Assembly (NCBI RefSeq): GCF_000026105.1
Contig: NC_008027.1
Span: 3,548,501-3,612,500 of the forward strand
Direction of reading: 5' to 3'
Length of the DNA: 64,000 nt
Origin: Pseudomonas entomophila L48
GTDB lineage: Bacteria > Pseudomonadota > Gammaproteobacteria > Pseudomonadales > Pseudomonadaceae
Shown: positions 6,757 to 14,605 of the stretch, in pieces
Numbering within the stretch: position 1 is the stretch's first letter
Layout of the letters: each line of letters starts with the position of its first letter
The notes under the pieces: generated by a model
Seen by the model: only the letters and a program-made list of their open reading frames with translations
Told to the model about the DNA's origin: nothing
Databases searched by the model: none
Made by a program: the position numbers and the translations under genes

Positions 6757-9012
6757 CTAAAGTTCGATCGCAGGTGAATCGCTCTGGCTGGAGACAGACA
6801 CCCTCAACGTGTGGAGCAGCTCCGTACTGTAGGTCACGGGGTAGCCATGACGGGTCAGGCGATCACAGACATGGCGTACGAAGCCGCTCAATCCTCGCGG
6901 GTACTGGATGCCATGGATGCGCCAGTTTCGATAGAACAGCCCACCCTCGATGCCACACAGTGGCATGTCGTTGGCCAGGTACATCGCTTCTTTGTAGCGG
7001 CGCCGGGCCGGGTAATCCTCGAACATCCCCCGGGGGGCCGTTTCATCGACCCCGTAGGCCCACACCTCCACCCAGAGGAGGGGGTCTTCCAGCTGGAAGT
7101 CGCCGGTGGACCGCCCTCCGCCAAACCCGGGGAACTGATGGATCGCCGGATGGGCGCGATACCTGTAGTCGAACAAGTGCAGCAGATTGGCCACGACCGT
7201 TTCAGGCAGCGAGTCGTAGCGCGAACCGCTCAGCGACTTGTACTTGCCCCAACCCATTTGCGTGGAGAGGTCCTGGAGCCAGTCCTGCGCCACGGCATAC
7301 TTGTACGACCCCGAGGAAGACCCATGCCAGTCGCTTGAAGAGGTGTAAGCGCAATCGCGCAGGAACGCGAGCAGTTCGTCGAAGCGCATCCCCTGCCAGT
7401 TCGACACCTGCTCGAACCCCTGCCGTTCGCACATCCGCTCGGTGAGCTCACGCTCGCGGATATTGCGCAGCAGGCTGCCATGGGCACGCTCGAGCTGGCT
7501 CAGGCTTGAAATTGCCTCGTCCCGGCACAGGGTGGCCACCCGCTCCAGCAGTGCTTCATCGCTGAGCCGTGAGTGATTCACCAGTGCCTTCCAGCCGAAC
7601 TCGGCCATCACGCCATCTTTCAAGCCGGCGTTGATCGTGCTTTCGGTTGCGCCGGGGAAACGGGACACGAACTCACTCCAGCTGGCACAGCCTTTATCGC
7701 GGATAAAAGTGAGCGCATCGTCGAGCGTCTGGATCTCGTGCTCACGCTTGAACGCAAAGCCGATGCGCTCGAGCACCCGATGATGCACCGCGTCCCCCGC
7801 CGCCATGCGGCGTGTAATGAAGTTGTTGATACCCGCAGGCAAGGCGGCCCTGATGTGGCCGATATTCATTGCTCCTGCGCTGATCGCCGCTTCGAACGCG
7901 ACGACGAGCTCATCTTCGGTGTAGTCCGCCGGGCGTGCATTGGTGGCGAACGCCAACGCCTGGCAAACGGCCAGGTACTTGTTCTTCGCGGTTTCATCGC
8001 CATTACGCCTCGACACCGAACTGAGATGCCGCATCGCACGCGGAAAGCGACGTTGGGCCTGCGCAAGGTTATCGACCCCGGCGTCCTGCAACACACGGAT
8101 GTAGTAGGCCTCATCCTGGTGCGTGATATCTTGCGCCGGATAACCGTTGTCGCAGGTGGTGTTGTCGCAATAGGTGAAGCCCCGGTAGCGCACATGGTCA
8201 TACGACCTTGCCGCGTTCTGCCCGCCACACAGCTGGCAGCGAATCACGACTTTCTGAACGCGGTCCACCTGCTCCCTGCCTTTCATCAGCTTGAGCGAAC
8301 CGGGGAACTCCATCTGCATATCGTCGAGGAACGCCCTGAAGGACGCCAGCAAGGCGACCTGCGGGGGGTTGCAGTGCCGGCATTTGCCTTCTTGCCAGTC
8401 CAACAGCTCGTTGAAACGCAGGGGAACTTCCTCGCCACACGCAATGTGCACATAAATCGCCTTGGTGATGCGTCGCGCCGGGGCCCGCGAGGGAGGGACC
8501 AGCCCCCTGGAAGCGCAGAGCTGGGCAAGCTGGGTTGGCTCGAGCACCTTTGCGGGCGCTCTGCGTCGGGTGTCGTCCGCCTGGAAGAACGTACCGCCCT
8601 TTGCAGAGAGAGCCCTTGCCCGGACCGTGTTCCAGCTCTGGCGCATGACATCATCGCCCTTGTGCCAGCTCAACGGGTCCTTGGCCGAGATGACCAGGCG
8701 GTCCAGCGGCATCTCATCCTGGCGCTCGTGACGCACGTCATCGATGCCATATGCCCTGGCGATCGAGCGGATATGCAACAGGCTCAGCACGCCTCGCGGG
8801 TGACAGGGAATGAACGCGCAGCCGCGCTTGTTGCTGAGCAGTGTCTTGGAGTTTTTCCAACTCACCATGCCGCACTTGTGCTTGAGTTCGTGCACCGAAG
8901 CGCCGTTGCGGTGCGAGCCGCTGATTCTGACGTATTCTTCGTCCGTGATGATCTTGAGGATGTCGGCATCGGTGTATTCGGACAAGCGGGACATGAGGCG
9001 TACGGTATCCAT
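6757..9012 (-). CDS. Large zinc-finger protein with a C-terminal nuclease-like domain, function unknown
   Basis: 751 aa, not recognised as a whole. Cysteine pairs suggest zinc knuckles: C192...C211-x2-C214, then C259-x2-C262...C282-x4-C287. Residues about 365-590 hold at least three loosely repeated helical units, each ending in a G-F/G-W pair (IGFA, EFGW, QMGW). The last 150 residues carry E604, GDF (D638), LWVEVW (E649) and YPARRRYKEAMYLAND (K674), then GIEGG. This is the order expected of a PD-(D/E)XK or Vsr-like nuclease with a displaced lysine. The start could also be the ATG at 8994. It sits between DUF1289 and an NRPS-like gene, and 4.3 kb from McrBC. DNA binding or cleavage is inference. 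Confidence 0.6.
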   Translation of the reverse strand: MDTVRLMSRLSEYTDADILKIITDEEYVRISGSHRNGASVHELKHKCGMVSWKNSKTLLSNKRGCAFIPCHPRGVLSLLHIRSIARAYGIDDVRHERQDEMPLDRLVISAKDPLSWHKGDDVMRQSWNTVRARALSAKGGTFFQADDTRRRAPAKVLEPTQLAQLCASRGLVPPSRAPARRITKAIYVHIACGEEVPLRFNELLDWQEGKCRHCNPPQVALLASFRAFLDDMQMEFPGSLKLMKGREQVDRVQKVVIRCQLCGGQNAARSYDHVRYRGFTYCDNTTCDNGYPAQDITHQDEAYYIRVLQDAGVDNLAQAQRRFPRAMRHLSSVSRRNGDETAKNKYLAVCQALAFATNARPADYTEDELVVAFEAAISAGAMNIGHIRAALPAGINNFITRRMAAGDAVHHRVLERIGFAFKREHEIQTLDDALTFIRDKGCASWSEFVSRFPGATESTINAGLKDGVMAEFGWKALVNHSRLSDEALLERVATLCRDEAISSLSQLERAHGSLLRNIRERELTERMCERQGFEQVSNWQGMRFDELLAFLRDCAYTSSSDWHGSSSGSYKYAVAQDWLQDLSTQMGWGKYKSLSGSRYDSLPETVVANLLHLFDYRYRAHPAIHQFPGFGGGRSTGDFQLEDPLLWVEVWAYGVDETAPRGMFEDYPARRRYKEAMYLANDMPLCGIEGGLFYRNWRIHGIQYPRGLSGFVRHVCDRLTRHGYPVTYSTELLHTLRVSVSSQSDSPAIEL

Positions 9013-9092
9013 TCCTGAACGGGGCCTTGAGTCTGCCAGAAGGTGTGGATCAGGTTAACCACCGAGCTCTGGAACAGGCGTTCGCCCACACC

Positions 9093-11927
9093 TCAGACCG
9101 CGGATTCCACCGTGTCCACCGGACGCTTCCCGCGCCCCCTGCCCCAGCGCGTCATCACCCCGCGCACTACCCTGTTCCAGCAGTACCCCACCACCACGCC
9201 CCCCACCAGGCAGAGCACCAGCGCGAACACCGGCTGGTCCAGGACACGTTGCGCAACGGACTTGAACTGGTAATGGGTCAGGTAGATGAACAGGGTCGAC
9301 GAAGCGATCAGTGTCCCGACCCGCGCCAACAGCGCGGGCACCGGCACGGCACGTACCCAGATCAGCGCCAGCACCGCCGGCAGGGCGATATCGATGGGCA
9401 TCCGGATCATCGCAGCCTCCCACCCATAGCCGGCCAGGGTGAACAGGTCGAGTTCACCGATCACCAGCACCGCCAGGGCACTGGCCACCCACTTGCGCGC
9501 CGTCGAATCAGCGTAGTGCACCGCCATGCCCAGCACGGTGATCGCCAGGTAATGCTGCGGCACCCGGTTGTACAGCGCACTGGCGTCGTAGACGAACAGC
9601 GTGATCAACACATCGGCCACCAGCAACGCACAGGCCGCCAGCGCCAGGCTACGGAACGGGTCGGCCAGGATCGCCCTGCGCACCCGGCCGATCGACAGCA
9701 CCAGGCCGACGAGCAGGATCATCTGCACCAGCACTTCGATGTACCAATAGTTGAAGACCCCAACCTGCTCAGGCGCGAACCAGTTGGACACCAGCAGCAG
9801 CGACTGCCAGTGCAGGCGGTCGAACACGCACTGGATCAGCACGGTGTACAGCACGGTCGGCAAGGCGATGGCGGCGACCGACCGCAGCAAGCCGCGGGCA
9901 TCGCCCCGCTCCTCGATGGCCTGGAGCTGGAACCGCGCCAGGCTGAGGCCGGAAATCAGGAACAGCGTCGCCGTGTCGCCGGTCACCATCCAACCGCCAA
10001 ACAACCCGAAATGCCCGGCGACGATCAGGATGATCGCCAGCATGCGCAACAGCACCGGTACCTCCATGGCCCGCGTTGCCCGGCGCGTAGCGCCGGGCTC
10101 GACCGCCACCGTCGCCAGTTCCTGCACTGGGGTCATCTCCCAGCGCTCCGGCAACTGGCCGATCAGTTTCTGCAGGGCCATCGAGGCCTGGACGAAGGTC
10201 AGCGAGTCGCCGCCCAGCTCGACGAAGGTGAGGCTGCTGTCGATGCTCGGGACCTGGAGTATGCGTGCCCAGGCTTCGCTCAATTGCTGAGCCAGGGGTG
10301 TCAACGGTTGGGCGGGCGCGGCTCCCGCAGTGTCGACGAGCTTGGCCAGCGCGCGCCGGTCGACCTTGCCATTGGGCGTAAGCGGCACCGACTCCAGGAA
10401 CAGCCACTGCGCCGGCACCATGTAGTCCGGCAACTGGCTGCCCAGCGCATCGCGCAACTCGGCGCTCGACACTGCCTGGCGCGCCACGCAACAAGCCACC
10501 AGCTTGGTCGCGCCATGCTCATTCAAGGCCAGCACCACGCACTGGCGGATCTGCGGATGGCGCGCGACGGCGCCTTCGATCTCGGCCAGTTCGACGCGGT
10601 GACCACGGATCTTCACCTGGCTGTCAGCGCGGCCGAGAAAGTCGACACTGCCATCGGGCAGGTAGGTGCCCTGATCGCCGGTGCGATAGCAGATATCCCT
10701 GGTATCACCGGTAAACGGGTTGACCACGAACTTTGCGCCGGTCAGCGCCGCATCCCCCCAATAGCCCAGCGACAAGTAGGGGCTGCGGATCAGGATCTCC
10801 CCGACTTCACCCTCGCCCGCCAACTGCCCGGCCTCGTTCAGCACCAGCAACTGCGCATCGTCGATACCCTTGCCCAATGGGATGCGACCTGTGGCCAGCG
10901 GTGCGTCGATAGGGTGAAACGCCATGGCTTGTGGCGTTTCAGTGGTGCCATAGAAGTTGACGCTGGCGGCCTGGGGGGCGACGGTGCGGATCTGCTGATG
11001 CAACGTCGGGCTCAGCGCGTCACCGCCCCAGAACAAGTAGCGCAGGCGCTCCAGCGTCAGGCCCGCGAGCGTGGCGCCGGTTTCGATCAACCTGCCCAGC
11101 GGCGGTGTGAGGTGCATGACCGTGACGCCTTCGTCGTGTACCCAGGTTGCCAGGGCCTGGGGGTCGGTCAGGGTCGCCTGGGCCGGGCAGGCGATCCGCG
11201 CGCCGATAGACAATGGCGTGAATACGTCCCGGTACACCGGGTCGTGCCCCAGCCCCGACACCATGGAGAAACGCTCTTCGCGGGTGAAGCCGTGGTGCTC
11301 GACATGCCATCTGACGAAGTGCACCAACGGCGCGTGGTGGGTGACGATGCCCTTCGGTTCGCCCGTGCTGCCCGAGGTGAACGTGATGTAGGCCGGGCGT
11401 GAGGGGTCAACCTCGGGCAAGTTCACCGCAGCATTGCCAAACTGCCGCAAAGCCATGTCCGGGGCCTCTGGCACCCTGATGATGTGCGGACCTTGCGGGT
11501 CGAGTGCAACCTCCGCGCTGCCGCACACCAGTACGAAGGCTGGCTGAAGCAGGTCGATGATCTGCTCGATGCGCCCAGACGGATATGCCGCGTCGGCCAC
11601 GCTGAGCGTCAAGCCTGCGCGGGAGGCGCCAAGCAGCCCATAGACCAGGCCCGCGCAACGGCTGGAGACGATCACGATCCGATCGGCCACCGTTCCCCCG
11701 AGCGCCAGCAGGTGCGCGGCAATGCCATGGCTGATGCGTTCAAGCTGCCGGTAGCTGCAGGCGAAGCCCTGGGTGGTGATCGCCGTGGCCTCGGGCCAAC
11801 ACTGTGCCTGTTGCACGAAAGCCTGGAAAATCGGGGCGCTGGCCTGGTACGCCAGGCGCCGGGTCGGGTCTGGGAGTGGGTGCGGCATGATGGGCGTGAC
11901 CCCGCAGCGACGGTGCGTGACTGACAT
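9093..11927 (-). CDS. Adenylation-PCP-membrane acyltransferase (A-T-AT3) protein
   Basis: 944 aa. An A domain (about 30-530) shows FTSGSTGEPKG (183-193), FYGTTETP, YRTGDQGTY, GRADSQVKIRGHRVE and NGKVDRR. Its A4 region GLGHDPVYRDVFTPLSIGA has the form seen in Lys2-type aminoadipate-activating domains, keeping the Asp that holds the amino group. A carrier domain follows (LGGDS, attachment Ser at 575). From about 620 it becomes a polytopic acyltransferase-3 domain (GHFGLFGG, about ten membrane segments). There is no C or TE domain. The likely job is to load an amino acid on the carrier and transfer it to an acceptor at the inner membrane. The start may be MSVTH or a methionine 13 codons later. 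It stands alone on this strand. Confidence 0.8.
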   Translation of the reverse strand: MSVTHRRCGVTPIMPHPLPDPTRRLAYQASAPIFQAFVQQAQCWPEATAITTQGFACSYRQLERISHGIAAHLLALGGTVADRIVIVSSRCAGLVYGLLGASRAGLTLSVADAAYPSGRIEQIIDLLQPAFVLVCGSAEVALDPQGPHIIRVPEAPDMALRQFGNAAVNLPEVDPSRPAYITFTSGSTGEPKGIVTHHAPLVHFVRWHVEHHGFTREERFSMVSGLGHDPVYRDVFTPLSIGARIACPAQATLTDPQALATWVHDEGVTVMHLTPPLGRLIETGATLAGLTLERLRYLFWGGDALSPTLHQQIRTVAPQAASVNFYGTTETPQAMAFHPIDAPLATGRIPLGKGIDDAQLLVLNEAGQLAGEGEVGEILIRSPYLSLGYWGDAALTGAKFVVNPFTGDTRDICYRTGDQGTYLPDGSVDFLGRADSQVKIRGHRVELAEIEGAVARHPQIRQCVVLALNEHGATKLVACCVARQAVSSAELRDALGSQLPDYMVPAQWLFLESVPLTPNGKVDRRALAKLVDTAGAAPAQPLTPLAQQLSEAWARILQVPSIDSSLTFVELGGDSLTFVQASMALQKLIGQLPERWEMTPVQELATVAVEPGATRRATRAMEVPVLLRMLAIILIVAGHFGLFGGWMVTGDTATLFLISGLSLARFQLQAIEERGDARGLLRSVAAIALPTVLYTVLIQCVFDRLHWQSLLLVSNWFAPEQVGVFNYWYIEVLVQMILLVGLVLSIGRVRRAILADPFRSLALAACALLVADVLITLFVYDASALYNRVPQHYLAITVLGMAVHYADSTARKWVASALAVLVIGELDLFTLAGYGWEAAMIRMPIDIALPAVLALIWVRAVPVPALLARVGTLIASSTLFIYLTHYQFKSVAQRVLDQPVFALVLCLVGGVVVGYCWNRVVRGVMTRWGRGRGKRPVDTVESAV

Positions 11928-12190
11928 CCCTGCCCGGCAGCCCGGTGCGATGATGGCCGAGGGCTATAAGCCTGAACGCTAGTGCACGCCTGCGCGGTAC
12001 GCCAGCCGCCGCCCGACGGTTGGTGCGACACACCGTGCGACAACGCGCAACGCATTGAGTTCGCTGACTATTTATCTGCTGCCAGGCCAGAACTTTTTAC
12101 GCTTTGCAGGTCTATGTGGGTACGCACGACGCTACCGTGCGGTGCCGCCAGACGGCCACGATCCACTGTCATTCAGAGGTTGTCTTGCCC

Positions 12191-12586
12191 ATGAAACTAC
12201 GTGCCCCACGGATGCTCCTCCTCGGCTTGTTCGCGCTCGCGGCGGCAGGCTCGGCGTCGGCCATGCCCATGAAGACGCCCGCCCCTGTTTTCACCTCTGA
12301 CGTCGCGGCCACCCAGGCACCGGACCACGCCACCGGCAATCCCTGGCAGACCACCGCCAGCCTGGCCGGCAAGCATCACGGAACGTTGCTGGCCCACGAT
12401 GACCACTGGCGCGACGAGCGCCGGTATGACCGTCGCGACGATTGGCGCAGGGAACAGTGGCGCCGCGAACAATGGCGCCGGGAGCAACATCGCCGGGAAA
12501 TGGAGCGCCAGCGTTACTGGGAACGCCATCACGATCGCGCCCTGCATCATCGCTACGAGGACGACCGCCGCTACTATCGTCGGTGA
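12191..12586 (+). CDS. Secreted Arg/His-rich hypothetical protein
   Basis: 131 aa. It has a signal peptide (MKLRAPRMLLLGLFALAAAG, cleavage near SASA) and a mature domain ending in about 65 residues dominated by Arg, His, Asp, Tyr and Trp. That part includes tandem RREQW copies and a terminal DDRRYYRR. Such low-complexity tails suggest metal or nucleic-acid/polyanion binding in the periplasm, but this is only composition. The start is MKLRAP with AGAGG upstream. It is conserved-looking but unnamed. Confidence 0.65.
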   Translation: MKLRAPRMLLLGLFALAAAGSASAMPMKTPAPVFTSDVAATQAPDHATGNPWQTTASLAGKHHGTLLAHDDHWRDERRYDRRDDWRREQWRREQWRREQHRREMERQRYWERHHDRALHHRYEDDRRYYRR

Positions 12587-12658
12587 AGGCCGCCGTTGAC
12601 AGTTTTCGCAAAAACCGCAGAATCGCCGTTCTTTTAATTTCGCGACAGGACGTCTTCC

Positions 12659-13174
12659 ATGCAACGGATCGTGATTCTGGGCAATTCTGGCAGCGGCAAG
12701 TCCACGTTGGCCCGTGACCTTGGCGCCCGGCTCGGCCTGCCGGTGGTGCATCTAGATACGCTGTTCTGGGAGCCCGGCTGGGTCGAGCCTGACGCCGGGC
12801 GATTCCGTGACCGGGTACGCGCAGCCATCGCCCCTCAGGCCTGGGTCTGCGAGGGCAACTATGCCCGGCGCACATTCGATTTGCGCCTGCCCCGCGCAGA
12901 CCTGGTCATCTGGCTCGATACTCCCCGCCTGACGTGCCTGGGCCGGGTGATCCTGCGCAGCCTGATGAACCGTCCCCGCCCCGACCTGCCCTCCGGTTGC
13001 AGCGAGAAGCTCGACAAGGCATTCCTGGGCTTTCTCAAGTTCGTCTGGCAGTTCGACCATGGCTACCGCCAAGGTATCGAGGCGGTACGCCTGAAATCCG
13101 CCCCGCAGGTGCCCACCGTACACCTGCGCGGCAAACGGCAGGTCGAGGCCTTTCTCGCTGGGCTACCCAGCTAG
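12659..13174 (+). CDS. FlaR-like P-loop NTPase (DNA topology modulation/adenylate-kinase-like)
   Basis: 171 aa. Walker A GNSGSGKST is at 8-16, followed by HLDTLFWEPGW, the hallmark of the FlaR/topology-modulation family of small kinase-like proteins. CEGNYARRTFDLRLPRADLVIWLDTPR covers the LID and Walker-B-like strand. These probably phosphorylate a small molecule or nucleotide, and the topology name is historical. AGGA lies 8 nt upstream of the ATG. It converges on mcrC, with 126 nt between them that hold nothing obvious. Confidence 0.8.
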   Translation: MQRIVILGNSGSGKSTLARDLGARLGLPVVHLDTLFWEPGWVEPDAGRFRDRVRAAIAPQAWVCEGNYARRTFDLRLPRADLVIWLDTPRLTCLGRVILRSLMNRPRPDLPSGCSEKLDKAFLGFLKFVWQFDHGYRQGIEAVRLKSAPQVPTVHLRGKRQVEAFLAGLPS

Positions 13175-13300
13175 CCGTCGAGAAAGACATCGCAGCGCCG
13201 TAGCCTTTTGCTGACGATTACGGTCGGTTCTGCGGGCCAAGTTCGGCCAAAACTGTCACGCGCAGACCAGCCGGCGCCCCCCGACCTGCAAGCTGAACGT

Positions 13301-14605
13301 TCACGCCCCAGAGACCTGCGCGATGGATGCCTGAGTCGCCAGCACAGGCAACGCGGCCCGCTCCGGATCAATCAGACAACACGCATCGAGATCGAACGGC
13401 AGTACGTGCAATCCCAGCCCATCGGCGAAACTGAAACGCGCAAGTGCCTCTACAAAATCACCATGGCTCGGGTAGATCAGTACAAGTTCACCGGCCCCCT
13501 TGAGGTACTTCTGTCCATAGGCGAACAGCTGATAGAAGTCCGCCTGCCCCAGTCCATAGTTATTATCCCGGCGCTTGGCGTCGATTCGCTTCCACTTGGT
13601 ATCCAGCACCCATCGCCGGTCGCCCTTCGTCACCAACAGATCAGGTTCCAGCCGGAACATCGACTCGTCCTGGTGCTGGCAAAGAAATTCGCTGCGTGCC
13701 TGCGTTCGCAAAGAGGCATCTGGGGACAGGTTCGTTCGCAGCCAACCGGCCACATACTGTTCGAACAGTTTCGGCATCGGGAACAGCAGGCTCATGCCTT
13801 GCCATTGGCCGGAAACCGACAACGGCATCTGGTCAATCAGAATCAGCTCGCACCAAGGCTTGACCGCGCGGTAATGCGCCATCAGCCGCTCGTCGCTCCA
13901 GGCACTGAGGTCGCGGTGCGGATAACGACTGGCGGGAATCTCGGCCAGTTGGTTGCGCAACTCCTGGGCCAGCCGCCAATTGTCAGGAAGCTGGGTCAAC
14001 GTGCAGATTCGCTCGAGGACAAACTTGAGCACCCGGTTTTCCGGACGGTCAGGCATGAATACATCGTGGCGGATCTGGAAACAGTGCTGTCGCCCCGCGG
14101 GCTGACGCATCTGGGCCACGACATTCAACTGGCCACGCAAGAAGCGCTGCTCCTCCTCGATACGCTGGTAATCAAAGCGCAAGCCGCGTTTGAACAAATG
14201 GTCCAGTTCTGCCAGGAACTGCCCCATGACCCATTCGCTCAGGGGGGCGTCATACAGTGCCAGATTGGTGACCGAGGTCACTCTGGGCTTAAGGTTCAAC
14301 GCCTGCTGGATCATCTTGCGCAGCATTTCCCGGCTACGTGTTGCGCAATAGCCCTGCTCCGTGTGCTTCGGCAGGATCTCCAGGCGTGTCCCACACGGTG
14401 TTTCGACTACACCGACATAACTGTCCCACTTCAACGAATGGCGCCCCTCCACTTGTAGCAGCCTGGCGCCATTCTTGTGGAATCCGGCACTGAGCTCGCA
14501 CAACCAGTCGAACGCGCTGGCAGGCACCTGAGCCTGATCCAGAGAATTCACGACAGGCGCCGTGGTGAGCCGCCCGTACTCCCGGATGGTGATGAGCCCA
14601 CTCAT
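13301..14605 (-). CDS. mcrC: McrC, nuclease subunit of a type IV restriction system
   Basis: 434 aa. The McrC N-terminal DNA/McrB-binding part (ITIREYGRL, HSLKWDSYVGVVETPCGTRL) precedes a PD-(D/E)XK nuclease: MFRLEPDLLV with the Asp, then WVLDTKWK. McrC joins McrB hexamers, stimulates their GTPase and cuts DNA carrying modified cytosine. Its ATG overlaps the mcrB stop by 4 nt (ATGA), giving translational coupling. The upstream in-frame extension to 14908 lies wholly inside mcrB and is not real. Confidence 0.93.
   Translation of the reverse strand: MSGLITIREYGRLTTAPVVNSLDQAQVPASAFDWLCELSAGFHKNGARLLQVEGRHSLKWDSYVGVVETPCGTRLEILPKHTEQGYCATRSREMLRKMIQQALNLKPRVTSVTNLALYDAPLSEWVMGQFLAELDHLFKRGLRFDYQRIEEEQRFLRGQLNVVAQMRQPAGRQHCFQIRHDVFMPDRPENRVLKFVLERICTLTQLPDNWRLAQELRNQLAEIPASRYPHRDLSAWSDERLMAHYRAVKPWCELILIDQMPLSVSGQWQGMSLLFPMPKLFEQYVAGWLRTNLSPDASLRTQARSEFLCQHQDESMFRLEPDLLVTKGDRRWVLDTKWKRIDAKRRDNNYGLGQADFYQLFAYGQKYLKGAGELVLIYPSHGDFVEALARFSFADGLGLHVLPFDLDACCLIDPERAALPVLATQASIAQVSGA

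Noticed and set aside
7573..9018. 481-aa open frame on the + strand
   Set aside because: Antisense to the 751-aa zinc-finger protein, whose CxxC pairs and ordered hydrophobic pattern make the minus strand the coding one.
9027..11402. 791-aa open frame on the + strand
   Set aside because: Shadow of the A-PCP-acyltransferase gene; its repeated H/Q/R runs lack any fold signature.
13208..14458. 416-aa open frame on the + strand
   Set aside because: Opposite mcrC; the McrC nuclease motifs are on the minus strand.
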